Source: UBA7359 sp964523895 (lineage in GTDB: Bacteria; Pseudomonadota; Gammaproteobacteria; Eutrophobiales; Eutrophobiaceae). Taken from it: 57,742 nt of DNA. Below, piece after piece: positions 25,929 through 35,243 of this stretch; within the stretch, counting starts at the first letter, position 1, and each line of letters begins with the position of its first letter. The DNA lies in contig CAZGBJ010000016.1 of NCBI GenBank assembly GCA_964523895.1, forward strand, positions 1 to 57,742, in the 5' to 3' direction. Position numbers and translations under genes: made by a program. The notes under the pieces are model-generated. The model saw only the letters and a program-made list of their open reading frames with translations. It was not told the DNA's origin and searched no databases.

Positions 25929-27356
25929 GTGTCAGAGCTAGGTAATAAGGTCGTAATAATTGATAGTACTGCTAAAACGCGCAGTCATATTAATGCCATT
26001 GTGGATTTTATGGGTTATGAAACTATACAAGTGACTGACCCCGTTAATTGGCAGTCTAAATTTGATAAAGCTGATGGCATCATTATGGTTTTGCTTGGTC
26101 ATTGCGGAACAAGCAAGGAATTACTTGCTGTTTTTAGAGGCATAAAATCAATTGATGCTTATTTACCAATTATTCTGCTGAATAATACGGAATCTAAAAC
26201 AAGTTTTAATCAGGAAATGGATATCGGTTCTATTGCAGCTATCGATCTGCCATTACGTTATCAAAAACTGGAACCTGTATTACAACAAATAAAAATTTAT
26301 CGTCAAACACGACATGAAGATGGCAGTCCGCGTTCAATGGAATTGTTTCGTAGTATGGGAGGAAAAAGCAAGTCCGTTAAACGTGTGCGCCGCATGGTTG
26401 AAAAGGTTGCAGACACCGCTGCCAATGTCTTGATTATGGGAGAGTCAGGTTCAGGCAAGGAAGTTGTTGCTCGTAATATTCATTATCAATCATCAAGAAG
26501 AAATAAACCGTTTGTGCCTATTAACTGCGGTGCTATTCCAGCTGACTTATTGGAAAGCGAGTTATTTGGCCATGAAAAAGGTGCGTTTACTGGCGCGATA
26601 ACAACACGTCAGGGGCGTTTCGAGATGGCAGAAGCAGGAACTTTATTCCTCGATGAAATAGGGGACATGAGTTTACCGATGCAAGTGAAGTTACTACGTG
26701 TTCTACAAGAACGCACCTTTGAACGTGTTGGTAGTAATAAAACAATTGCTGCTGATGTGCGAATCATTGCTGCAACGCATGTTGATTTGGAAAAAGCGAT
26801 TGAAGCAGGCAGCTTTCGTGAAGATTTATTTTATAGATTAAATGTTTTTCCTATTGAAATGCCGGCATTAAGAGATCGTACTGAAGATTTACCCATGTTA
26901 ATTAGTGATTTGACTGAGCGACTAGAACACGAAGGTGGTGTCGGCATATCATTAACACAATCAGCAATAGAATCTTTGGCGGAATACTCGTGGCCGGGAA
27001 ATGTACGTGAACTTGCAAATCTTATCGAACGTCTTTCTATTCTTTATCCCAACGGTGTTATTGATGTGCATGATATACCCGAAAAATATCAGGCAGAAGC
27101 AATATTGGATAACTTGCTGAACGAAGATAAAGTTGAAACGGATGGACAATTACGTATGCCAAGACTACCCAAGAGCGGTGTTGATCTGAAAGATCATGTG
27201 AATTCAATTGAATCGAGTCTTATAAAACAGGCATTGGACGAATCAAATGGTGTTGTCGCGCATGCGGCCAAGCGTTTGAATATGGGACGCACGACATTGG
27301 TTGAAAAAATGCGAAAACTCGGCATGCAACGTAAAGAAACAGCGTCGGGAATTTGA
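25929..27356 (+). CDS. fleQ: Flagellar master regulator FleQ/FlrA (sigma-54 enhancer-binding protein)
   Basis: A 475-residue enhancer-binding protein. The N-terminal FleQ domain (1-125) is receiver-like but lacks the phospho-acceptor Asp at its usual place (IIMVLLGHCG). LFRS at 139-142 matches the c-di-GMP contact segment known from FleQ. The AAA+ core has GESGSGKE at 171-178, intact GAFTGA, TLFLDEIGDMSL and the arginine-rich sensor region. The C-terminal Fis-like helix-turn-helix is HAAKRLNMGRTTLVEKMRKL. It starts at GTG after AGGAAAGGG. It should activate the sigma-54 promoters of this locus. Confidence 0.95.
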   Translation: MSELGNKVVIIDSTAKTRSHINAIVDFMGYETIQVTDPVNWQSKFDKADGIIMVLLGHCGTSKELLAVFRGIKSIDAYLPIILLNNTESKTSFNQEMDIGSIAAIDLPLRYQKLEPVLQQIKIYRQTRHEDGSPRSMELFRSMGGKSKSVKRVRRMVEKVADTAANVLIMGESGSGKEVVARNIHYQSSRRNKPFVPINCGAIPADLLESELFGHEKGAFTGAITTRQGRFEMAEAGTLFLDEIGDMSLPMQVKLLRVLQERTFERVGSNKTIAADVRIIAATHVDLEKAIEAGSFREDLFYRLNVFPIEMPALRDRTEDLPMLISDLTERLEHEGGVGISLTQSAIESLAEYSWPGNVRELANLIERLSILYPNGVIDVHDIPEKYQAEAILDNLLNEDKVETDGQLRMPRLPKSGVDLKDHVNSIESSLIKQALDESNGVVAHAAKRLNMGRTTLVEKMRKLGMQRKETASGI

Positions 27357-27421
27357 CGTACTAATGTATGTTAAAATTGTTAATCAGGCGCAATTGCTTG
27401 TATTCATTAGGATAGACTCAA

Positions 27422-27437
27422 TGGCATAGTCTTTGCT
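27422..27437 (+). promoter_or_regulatory. Sigma-54 promoter of fleS-fleR
   Basis: TGGCATAGTCTTTGCT has GG and GC ten bases apart. It matches the fliL site TGGCATAGGCTTTGCT in all but one base. It lies 36 bases ahead of the fleS start, placing the two-component system under FleQ, as in Pseudomonas and Vibrio. Confidence 0.85.
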
Positions 27438-27473
27438 CTCACCTAAGTAATCTATTTTCTTTTATGGTGAGAA

Positions 27474-28573
27474 ATGTCACAGCAACAATTATGTAGAAAA
27501 CCTGAATCAGCCAGGACAGAATCGCTGGAGCAGGCTTTTCAACATTTCAATGAAGTTTCATCATCATTAACCGGCTTTTATGAAGGCCTGGAACAACAAG
27601 TCTCCCTGCTAAGTAAGGAACTCGCCGATACACGTTTGCAGAAAAATCGTGAATATCAAGAACGTGAACGTGTAAGCAAACGTCTTGAAAATCTTTTGAG
27701 TGCCTTGCCCGGTGGCGTTATTGTTATTGATGGCGAAGGAATTGTGAAAGAAAGCAATCCCGCTGCAATAGAGTTACTTGGCATGCCTTTGATTGGTGAA
27801 CGTTGGCGCGATGTTGTAGCACGCGCATTTAAGCCACAATGGGATGATGGTCATGATGTGACCTTGCATGATGGTCGTTATGTCAACATTTCTACACAAT
27901 CACTGGAATCAGAACCAGGGCAAATATTACTGATTACTGATGTAACCGAGACTCGACAACTACAGGAACAAATTTCCGGTTTAAAACGCATCTCTGCAAT
28001 AGGTGAAATGGCAGCTGCATTGGCTCATCAGATCCGAACCCCACTTTCTTCTGCATTACTTTATGTTTCAAATCTTGGTGTAAGCAAACTTGATAACGAG
28101 CGTCGAAAACGTTTCACCAAAAAAACCATGTCGGCATTACAACATTTGGAAATTCTGGTCGAAGAAATGTTGTTGTTTGCCCGTGGCGATCGTTTGACTA
28201 CTCGCCCTGAAAATATTGTTGATGTCATTAGTGATTTTATTGAACAGCAACACATCGAGTTAGAAAATTGTAATTTAAAGATTAGCTTCAATAATAAAAT
28301 TCCAGATACGCAGGTTAACTTAAGTTGTGATGCTTTTAAGAGTGCACTTCAAAATATATTTAATAATGCCTGTCAAGCTTCCGCTGATGACGTTAATTTA
28401 AATATTGATTTGCAACACAATCAGTCAAATCAGATTCAATTGAAGATCACAGATGATGGTCCTGGCATTCCTGATTCGATTAAACCAAGAATATTTGAGC
28501 CCTTTATTACGACACGTACAAGTGGAACTGGCCTTGGCCTTGCTGTTGTCGATGCCGTTATTCGTGCACATAA
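27474..28573 (+). CDS. fleS: Flagellar sensor kinase FleS/FlrB, cut by an assembly gap
   Basis: About 366 residues are visible before the N-run. A helical N-terminus is followed by a PAS domain (about 73-158, LSALPGGVIVIDGEGIV). The dimerisation domain carries the phospho-acceptor His185 in ALAHQIRTPLSSALLY. The ATPase domain shows ITDDGPGIPDSIKPRIFEPF and TSGTGLGLAVVDAVI. No transmembrane segment is present, so it is a cytoplasmic kinase like FlrB. Only the last few dozen residues are missing. An open frame running through the N-run to 29642 fuses it with fleR artificially. Confidence 0.92.
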
Positions 28574-28673
28574 NNNNNNNNNNNNNNNNNNNNNNNNNNN
28601 NNNNNNNNNNNNNNNNNNNNNNNNNNNNNNNNNNNNNNNNNNNNNNNNNNNNNNNNNNNNNNNNNNNNNNNNN
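28574..28673. other. Assembly gap of 100 N in the fleS/fleR junction
   Basis: The run is exactly 100 N, a standard placeholder. The missing end of FleS plus the whole receiver domain of FleR need roughly 400-500 bases, so the real gap is longer than shown. Confidence 0.95.
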
Positions 28674-29642
28674 GCCATAGACTCAAAAACTAAAGAGCTT
28701 ATGGAAATAGCCAAACGTGTCGCTGACAGTGATGCCACCCTGCTTATCTCCGGTGAAAGTGGAACAGGAAAAGAAGTGATGGCTCAATATATCCATCAAC
28801 ATTCAAGTAGAAGCAAACAAGCTTTCGTTGCTATTAATTGTGCTGCTATACCTGAAAACATGTTGGAAGCCATTTTGTTTGGCTATCAAAAAGGGGCTTA
28901 TACAGGCGCTTATAAAGCATGTCCTGGTAAGTTTGAACAAGCACAAAATGGCACCTTGTTGCTCGATGAAATCTCTGAAATGAGTCTGGCATTACAGGCA
29001 AAATTATTGCGCGTATTGCAGGAAAAAGAAGTTGAACGATTGGGTGATCAGAATTCTATCACATTGAATGTCAGGGTTATTGCGACTTCAAATAGAAATA
29101 TGCGAAAAGAAGTAGCAGCGGGATTATTTCGCGAAGATTTATATTATCGTCTGAATGTTTTTCCTATCAAAATGCCTGCGCTACATGAGCGTAAAGATGA
29201 CGTTATACCAATTGCGAAATATTTATTGGCACGTGCGGCATCTGAAAATAATATTTCATGTCCTCAACTCTCTGCCGAGGTCTGTAAAACATTACAAACT
29301 TATTCATGGCCGGGTAATGTTCGTGAATTGGATAACGTAATGCAACGCGCATTAATTCTTCAGGTTTCAGGTGTGGTAACAGAAAATGAAATTCAATTTG
29401 AACATCATTCTTTTCAAGATACAGCAGGTTCAAATGAGAACAGTAATGATATTGATTTAAATAATGATAACACATTGGGAGATGACCTTAAGGATCGTGA
29501 ACAAAATATGATTATTGAAGTATTAAAAGAAACGATGGGTAGTCGAAAATCTGCAGCGGAAAAACTGGGTATAAGTCCACGAACCTTGCGTTATAAATTA
29601 GCAAAAATGCGTGAGCGCGGTGTCGCTATTCCACTAAATTAA
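28674..29642 (+). CDS. fleR: Sigma-54 response regulator FleR/FlrC, N-terminus lost in the gap
   Basis: About 322 residues remain, beginning in the AAA+ domain just before ISGESGTGKE. The receiver domain and start codon lie in the N-run. The sigma-54 contact loop reads GAYTGA instead of GAFTGA (GYQKGAYTGA). Walker B is LLLDEISEMSL, and SWPGNVRELDNV is intact. The C-terminal helix-turn-helix is SAAEKLGISPRTLRYKLAKM. It is the phosphorylation-controlled activator for the later sigma-54 genes such as flgB and fliK. Confidence 0.92.
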   Translation, partial: AIDSKTKELMEIAKRVADSDATLLISGESGTGKEVMAQYIHQHSSRSKQAFVAINCAAIPENMLEAILFGYQKGAYTGAYKACPGKFEQAQNGTLLLDEISEMSLALQAKLLRVLQEKEVERLGDQNSITLNVRVIATSNRNMRKEVAAGLFREDLYYRLNVFPIKMPALHERKDDVIPIAKYLLARAASENNISCPQLSAEVCKTLQTYSWPGNVRELDNVMQRALILQVSGVVTENEIQFEHHSFQDTAGSNENSNDIDLNNDNTLGDDLKDREQNMIIEVLKETMGSRKSAAEKLGISPRTLRYKLAKMRERGVAIPLN

Positions 29643-29665
29643 AAAATAATATAAAGGTATTTATT

Positions 29666-29986
29666 ATGAGCGAAATTAATATGGACCAATTATTAGTGCA
29701 GATGCGAGCCATGACAGACAAGGCGAGTAATATTAATCAAACAGCTGTAAGTGAAGGTAACAGCCCGGATTTTTCCAACATGTTTAAAAATGCGGTGAAT
29801 CAGGTTAATGAAACACAACAACATGCCGGTGAATTAACCAAACAATTTCAGTTAGGCAATCCTGATATTGATGTTGCAGATGTCATGATTAATTTACAAA
29901 AGGCATCAGTATCCTTCCAGGCCATGACACAGGTACGCAATAAACTGGTTAATGCGTATCAAGAAATCATGAATATGTCTGTCTAA
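29666..29986 (+). CDS. fliE: MS-ring/rod junction protein FliE
   Basis: A 106-residue protein ending in the conserved helix DVADVMINLQKASVSFQAMT followed by QVRNKLVNAYQEIMNM. The middle has FSNMFKNAVNQVNETQ. FliE links the MS ring to FlgB. It starts 24 bases after fleR. I found no separate sigma-54 site between them, so it may be read from the fleSR promoter or from one lost from view. Confidence 0.94.
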   Translation: MSEINMDQLLVQMRAMTDKASNINQTAVSEGNSPDFSNMFKNAVNQVNETQQHAGELTKQFQLGNPDIDVADVMINLQKASVSFQAMTQVRNKLVNAYQEIMNMSV

Positions 29987-30013
29987 TAATGATAATAAAT
30001 TGAGTTAAGCCAA

Positions 30014-31645
30014 ATGTCAGAATCAGTTTTAATTTCAGCAGATGTGAGACGAGCACTTTTCATTCGACAGATAATATTTTTATTTGCTATCGCGGCAAGT
30101 GTCGCGATAGGCGTCTATGTTGTACTTTGGTCACAAAAACCAAATTACAGCATGTTGTATGGAAGTTTATCTGATCAGGATGCTTCGCAGGTGCTTGAGT
30201 CATTACAAAAGTCGAACATCGAATACCATGTTGATCCAAATTCCGGGGCAGTGATGGTTGCTACGGCAAAGGTTCATGAAGCAAGAATGAGCCTGGCTTC
30301 AGAGGGTTTACCGAGAAGTTCCAATAGTGGTTTTTCTATTCTTAGCGAAGAACAAAAACTGGGTACCAGTCAATTCATGGAAAAAGCACGTTACCAACAT
30401 GCTTTGGAAAATGAATTGGCATTGTCTATTAGACAAATTAAGGCAGTTAAAGCGGCAAGAGTTCATCTTGCCGTGCCTAAAGAAAGTGTCTTTTTACGTA
30501 ATCGTAAAGCAGCAAGTGCCTCAGTGTTGCTGGATCTCTATCCTGGACATCGTCTGGAAGTAGGTCAGGTTGCTGCTATTGCTAATCTTGTCGCATCCAG
30601 TGTACCGAGTCTGGAACTGTCTAAGGTCAGCATTGTTGATCAACATGGCCACTTAATGAGTCAAAATCAGTCATCTGCTGATTTAGCCGTGACAGCATCT
30701 CAATTTCAATATGCATCGCAGGTTGAAAATTCCTACATAAAGCGAATTGAAAATATTTTAATCCCGTTACTCGGTCCTGATGGTATCAAGGCACAAGTGA
30801 CAGCCGAAATGGATTTTACCAGTACCGAGCAAACTCGAGAATCTTATAATCCGGACATGCTGGCTTTACGTAGTGAACAATTAGAAGAAGATAGTAGTTC
30901 TTCATCAAATATCGCTGGTGGTGTACCCGGTGCCTTGTCTAATCAACCGGCGCTTGATGGAAATGCACCGGAAATTGTTAGTGAAAACGAGTCTGATGAA
31001 AGTCAATCCGGCTCCGGCAGTATGCAGCGTCGTTCTACGCGTAATTATGAATTGGATAAAACAATAAGTCATACACGTCTTGCCGCAGGAAACCTGCTTC
31101 GACTATCTGTTGCTGTTGTCATTGATTACAAAAAAAGTCTGGATGATGAGGGTGAAATTATTCGAGTGGAACATACGCCGGAAGAATTAGAGCAGATTAC
31201 AAATCTGGTAAAAGAAACCATCGGTTTTAATGTTCTTCGTGGCGATAGTGTTAACGTTATGAACTCAAAGTTTAGTTTGCCTGCAGCAGTAGAACCCTTG
31301 CCTGAAGTACCTGTGTGGCAACAAGCCTGGGTTTGGGATATTGCCAAGCAAGTGCTTGGTGGATTATTCGTCTTATTTCTGGTTTTTGGAATATTGAAAC
31401 CGGCGATCAAGAATATGATGAATAAAGAAATAACGTTACACCAAACAGCTTTAACTGGCCCTGGCGGCGGCAGCGGTGTTGCCGGTCAATTAACTGCAGG
31501 TAATGAAAGCCTTCCTGCGTCAGAAATGAAAGCACTTGAATCTGCTCCTGAATATGATAAATCAATTACTAATGTTAAAGAGATGGTTAATACTGATCCC
31601 AAGCTTGCTGCCCAGGTAGTTCGTAACTGGGTTGGAGAAGAATGA
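30014..31645 (+). CDS. fliF: Flagellar MS-ring protein FliF
   Basis: A 543-residue inner-membrane ring protein. It has an N-terminal membrane helix (about 18-37, IIFLFAIAASVAIGVYV), then NYSMLYGSLSDQDASQVLES. Ring-building domains follow with RYQHALENELALSIRQI and RVHLAVPKESVFLR. A second membrane helix lies near 448-468 (VLGGLFVLFLVFGI). The C-terminal tail AAQVVRNWVGEE is the FliG-binding end. Its stop overlaps the ATG of a doubtful reading frame that separates it from fliG. Confidence 0.96.
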   Translation: MSESVLISADVRRALFIRQIIFLFAIAASVAIGVYVVLWSQKPNYSMLYGSLSDQDASQVLESLQKSNIEYHVDPNSGAVMVATAKVHEARMSLASEGLPRSSNSGFSILSEEQKLGTSQFMEKARYQHALENELALSIRQIKAVKAARVHLAVPKESVFLRNRKAASASVLLDLYPGHRLEVGQVAAIANLVASSVPSLELSKVSIVDQHGHLMSQNQSSADLAVTASQFQYASQVENSYIKRIENILIPLLGPDGIKAQVTAEMDFTSTEQTRESYNPDMLALRSEQLEEDSSSSSNIAGGVPGALSNQPALDGNAPEIVSENESDESQSGSGSMQRRSTRNYELDKTISHTRLAAGNLLRLSVAVVIDYKKSLDDEGEIIRVEHTPEELEQITNLVKETIGFNVLRGDSVNVMNSKFSLPAAVEPLPEVPVWQQAWVWDIAKQVLGGLFVLFLVFGILKPAIKNMMNKEITLHQTALTGPGGGSGVAGQLTAGNESLPASEMKALESAPEYDKSITNVKEMVNTDPKLAAQVVRNWVGEE

Positions 31646-31934
31646 TCTTGGATTCCTTAGTTGACCAGCCATGGATTATGATTGTGTGTTCTAAAATAAC
31701 AGCGTATAGCATGTTGAATATTCAATCTTTGGGTGAGTTTGCTTACTCATTTAATTGCACGTTTGTCAGGCTCATTTGCTTGACGGCAAAAATATTGCGT
31801 AGCATAACTATGCAAGAATTTTTAGTCGGCGCAACTGAACCTGACAAACGCACACTAAAACGAGTTGACGCCATGGATGGCGTGTATTCAGCTTTTGCAG
31901 GAGCAAAAAGCTATCAATTAAGGATTCCAAGATA
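31646..31934. repeat. Unexpected insert with inverted repeats between fliF and fliG
   Basis: About 290 bases separate two genes that are normally adjacent. CGTTTGTCAGG at 31760-31770 pairs with 31840-31850. ACGCCAT-GG-ATGGCGT at 31868-31883 is a perfect short hairpin. AGCTTTTGC and AGCAAAAAGCT form another nearby. A frame of 97 codons (31642-31935) overlaps the fliF stop as ATGA and the fliG start as TAATG. Its protein is Cys/Ile rich, resembles nothing I know and is probably not selected. The fliG ribosome site AAGGA lies inside the insert. Confidence 0.6.
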
Positions 31935-32951
31935 ATGCCCGCCCCAGCTAAAAGTACCGGACTCGATCCCACACAAAAAGCAGCGGTCTTATTAATGACC
32001 GTTGGTGAAGAAGCTGCGGCTGAAGTCATGAAGCATATGGGGCCGAAAGAGGTACAGCGTGTTGGTATTGCAATGACTACAGTTAAGGATCTCACTAAAG
32101 AGATGGTCAATAAAGTCATTGGCGAGTTTATGAATACGGTGAATAAACAAACTGCTTTAGGTGTTGGTGTCGATGATTATGTCAGAAATGTTTTACACAG
32201 CGCATTGGGTGAGGACAAGGCAACCAGTGTTATTGATCGAATTTTACTTGGTGGTAATTCGCAAGGCCTGGAATCACTAAAATGGATGAATCCTAAATCT
32301 GTTGCTGAATTAATTCAGAATGAGCATCCGCAAATTATTGCCATCATTTTGTCCTATCTGGAAAGCGATATGTCTGCGGAAGTTCTTGTTTCTTTTCCTG
32401 AAAAAGTACGTTCTGATCTTTTATTACGTATAGCAACGCTGGAAAGTGTTCAACCTGCAGCGATGAAAGAGTTAAATGATACATTGGAATTACAATTAAA
32501 AGGCGGTAGTGGCTTGCAATCATCGACTATCGGTGGGGTTAAAGCAGCAGCTGATATTTTGAATTTTATTGATTCAAATGCCGAGAGCGCGATCATGGAA
32601 AAAGTCAAAGAGGTTGATGAGGATCTGGGTCAGGAAATACAAGACTTAATGTTCGTTTTCGAGAACCTGAATTCTGTAGATGATCGTTCAATGCAAACTA
32701 TTTTAAGAGATGTATCTACTGATAGCTTGTTGTTAGCAATGAAAGCTGCTGATGATGATTTGAAAGAAAAAATCTATGCCAATATGTCAAAACGGGCTGC
32801 TGAAATGCTACGTGATGATCTTGAAGCAAAAGGTCCGGTTAAATTGAGTGAAGTAGAAACCGCACAAAAAGAAATTCTTTCTATAGCAAGACGACTGGCA
32901 GATGAAGGCCAAATTAGTCTGGGTGGTAGTTCGGACGAAGAACTGATCTAA
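31935..32951 (+). CDS. fliG: Flagellar motor switch protein FliG
   Basis: A 338-residue switch protein of normal length. The N-terminal FliF-binding domain begins TQKAAVLLMTVGEEAAAEVM. The middle domain has the EHPQ motif in IQNEHPQIIAIILSYL. The C-terminal torque helix contains the charged residues of LMFVFENLNSVDDRSMQTIL and SKRAAEMLRDDLEAKGPVKL. It starts 8 bases after AAGGA, just behind the insert that separates it from fliF. Confidence 0.96.
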   Translation: MPAPAKSTGLDPTQKAAVLLMTVGEEAAAEVMKHMGPKEVQRVGIAMTTVKDLTKEMVNKVIGEFMNTVNKQTALGVGVDDYVRNVLHSALGEDKATSVIDRILLGGNSQGLESLKWMNPKSVAELIQNEHPQIIAIILSYLESDMSAEVLVSFPEKVRSDLLLRIATLESVQPAAMKELNDTLELQLKGGSGLQSSTIGGVKAAADILNFIDSNAESAIMEKVKEVDEDLGQEIQDLMFVFENLNSVDDRSMQTILRDVSTDSLLLAMKAADDDLKEKIYANMSKRAAEMLRDDLEAKGPVKLSEVETAQKEILSIARRLADEGQISLGGSSDEELI

Positions 32952-32972
32952 CATGAAAAATTCATAAAACTT

Positions 32973-33142
32973 GCCACAGAGCACACCGAGATTTAAATGG
33001 AAATAAACAACAAAATTAATTTTAGAATCTCTGTGGCCTCGGCAACTGCTCCTGGCGTTGCTCTACCTCGGTCTTTGTTCCAGACTCGACTCTACCGATT
33101 ACATCCCTGTAATCGTCCTGCGTCCATGCAGTCGTCTGTGGC
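32973..33142. repeat. GCCACAGAG inverted-repeat element, copy 2 (composite)
   Basis: GCCACAG at 32973-32979 and CTGTGGC at 33136-33142 bound a 170-base block. An internal copy of the right end (TCTCTGTGGC) lies at 33028-33037, so a second sequence seems to sit inside the element. That part includes the perfect hairpin GATTACA-TCCC-TGTAATC and an imperfect CTGCGTCCATGCAG. It starts 21 bases after the fliG stop and ends just before fliH. It contains no gene. Confidence 0.65.
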
Positions 33143-33154
33143 TAATAGATTTAA

Positions 33155-33841
33155 ATGAGCAATTTAAAAAATCGTATTATTTCAGCTAAGGAAGCTCATG
33201 ACTATGTTGAATGGAATGAGCCACAAGTACAAGGAAGGATCGCCACTGGAAGTGATGAGGCTATGCATCCGCCAACAGCGAATGAAATGCAGTCTTTGCA
33301 CAATGATGCCTATAACGAAGGTTTTAATATGGGGCGTAAGGAAGGCCGTTCGCAAGGGTATACGGAAGGACGCACGCAAGCTGCAGCTGAATCTGAAGGA
33401 CTTTTTCAAAATCTCGAAGGCTTATTTAATTCATTAGCAAATCCTGTTTCAGAATTAGATGATGAACTGGAATCGAGTATTGCAGAATTAGCTTTGGCGA
33501 TCGCCAGGCAATTGGTGCGGCGGGAAATTAAAATCGAACCGGGTGAGATTGTTGCAGTGGTTAGAGAAGCTGTAAGTGTACTACCTATTTCAGCGAAAAA
33601 TCCGACTATTTATTTACACCCGGAAGACATGCAACTTGTCCGTAATGCCCTGTCGCTAGGTGACGATGATAAATCATATCGTTTGGAAGAAGATTTATTA
33701 TTGACTCGTGGTGATTGTCGGGTTGAAACAGAATCATCGTATATCGATGCAAGTATTGAAGCTCGTTTATCTGCTATTGCTGTCAATATGTTAGGTGATG
33801 AACGCGAGCATGATGAGCGTCAAACTAATGATGCAACTTGA
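33155..33841 (+). CDS. fliH: Flagellar export ATPase regulator FliH
   Basis: A 228-residue protein. An N-terminal disordered part leads to a GxxxG row, NEGFNMGRKEGRSQGYTEG, five glycines four residues apart, the FliH hallmark. A helical stalk and IAELALAIARQLVRREIKI follow, then the C-terminal globular domain with IYLHPEDMQLVRNAL. It binds FliI and FliN and regulates the ATPase. It overlaps the start of fliI. Confidence 0.93.
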   Translation: MSNLKNRIISAKEAHDYVEWNEPQVQGRIATGSDEAMHPPTANEMQSLHNDAYNEGFNMGRKEGRSQGYTEGRTQAAAESEGLFQNLEGLFNSLANPVSELDDELESSIAELALAIARQLVRREIKIEPGEIVAVVREAVSVLPISAKNPTIYLHPEDMQLVRNALSLGDDDKSYRLEEDLLLTRGDCRVETESSYIDASIEARLSAIAVNMLGDEREHDERQTNDAT

Positions 33842-35243
33842 TTCTGATCGTTGTCCTCTCCTGAAACAGAGAATAAAGCAACTAATCAAAAAAAATCACA
33901 AACCTGTTCCACTGGTTGTTCAAGGCCGGTTAATCAGGATGGTTGGATTAACTTTAGAAGCAGCAGGTTGCCGAGCAGCCATTGGCGATTATTGTCGAGT
34001 TAATAATGATGAGAAAACTTCAATCGATTCAGAAGTTGTCGGTTTTTCCGGAGACAATCTTTTTCTTATGCCCACAGGCGTACCGCATGGTCTATCACCT
34101 AATGCACGTGTTATACCACTAGGACGGGCAGGTGATGTTGCAGTTGGTCCGGAACTTTTAGGTCGAGTTATTAACGGTGCCGGGCAACCACTTGATGGTG
34201 GCTCTATTATTAAGGCTAAGGATAAAGTGCCACTGAGTGGTAAACCAATAAATCCCTTATCGCGTTCAAAGATTACCGAGCCTATGGATGTAGGCGTACG
34301 TACTATCAATACTTTTTTTACGATTGGTCGTGGTCAGCGTCTTGGTTTGTTTGCTAGTAGTGGTGTTGGTAAGAGTATTTTGCTTGGCATGATGGCACGT
34401 TTTACAGAAGCAGATGTTATTGTCGTTGGTTTGATTGGTGAACGTGGACGTGAGGTAAAAGAATTTATTGAAGAAAGTCTGGGACAAATGGGTTTGTCTC
34501 GATCTGTCGTTATTGCGACTCCGGCAGATGATCCACCTTTGATGCGTTTACATGGTGCTCTATTGGCAACCAGTATTGCTGAATATTTCCGTGATCAGGG
34601 TCAGCATGTGTTGTTATTAATGGATTCTTTAACACGTTTTGCCCAGGCTCAAAGAGAAATCGCATTGACGATAGGCGAGCCTCCGGCAACGCGTGGCTAT
34701 CCACCTTCTGTTTTTACAAGGTTGCCGCAACTTGTTGAACGTGCCGGTAATGGAGCAGATGGTCAAGGTTCCATTACGGCAATTTATACTGTGTTAACTG
34801 AAGGCGATGCAGAAAATGATCCAATCGGAGATTCAGCCAGGGCAATTCTGGATGGTCATATTGTTTTATCTAAAAAAATTGCCGAATCAGGTATTTATCC
34901 TGCTATCGATCTGGAACTGTCTATTAGTCGGGTAATGAATTCTATTACTGATAGCGAACATCAAAAAGATGCGCTCTCTGTTCGGCAATTAAATTCTATC
35001 TATCAACAAAACAAGGATTTGATCAGTGTCGGAGCATATCAACCTGGAGCAGATGAACAACTCGATCTGGCAATAAAATTGCAACCTGATTTTTTAAAGT
35101 TCATTAGCCAAGGTATGAATGAAAAAGTTAATTATTCTGATTCCATGCAGCAATTAAAAGAATTGCAAAAAAGCTTTAATCAGGATAATTCTAATTTATT
35201 AATAGAACAGGATGACATTGATGACTCGATCTCAACGCATTAA
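33795..35243 (+). CDS. fliI: Flagellum-specific ATP synthase FliI
   Basis: A 482-residue F1-type ATPase. Walker A is GLFASSGVGKSILLG. GLIGERGREVKEFIEESLG, then LLLMDSLTRFAQAQREIAL (Walker B) and GEPPATRGYPPSVFTRLPQL follow. The C-terminal helical domain is complete. Start codons GTG 33795, ATG 33798 and ATG 33810 are all inside the end of fliH, and the choice is uncertain. It powers unfolding and docking of export substrates. Confidence 0.95.
   Translation: MMNASMMSVKLMMQLDSDRCPLLKQRIKQLIKKNHKPVPLVVQGRLIRMVGLTLEAAGCRAAIGDYCRVNNDEKTSIDSEVVGFSGDNLFLMPTGVPHGLSPNARVIPLGRAGDVAVGPELLGRVINGAGQPLDGGSIIKAKDKVPLSGKPINPLSRSKITEPMDVGVRTINTFFTIGRGQRLGLFASSGVGKSILLGMMARFTEADVIVVGLIGERGREVKEFIEESLGQMGLSRSVVIATPADDPPLMRLHGALLATSIAEYFRDQGQHVLLLMDSLTRFAQAQREIALTIGEPPATRGYPPSVFTRLPQLVERAGNGADGQGSITAIYTVLTEGDAENDPIGDSARAILDGHIVLSKKIAESGIYPAIDLELSISRVMNSITDSEHQKDALSVRQLNSIYQQNKDLISVGAYQPGADEQLDLAIKLQPDFLKFISQGMNEKVNYSDSMQQLKELQKSFNQDNSNLLIEQDDIDDSISTH

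Noticed and set aside
27474..29642. A kinase-activator fusion protein
   Set aside because: The frame runs through 100 N of arbitrary length. FleS and FleR are separate proteins in all known relatives.
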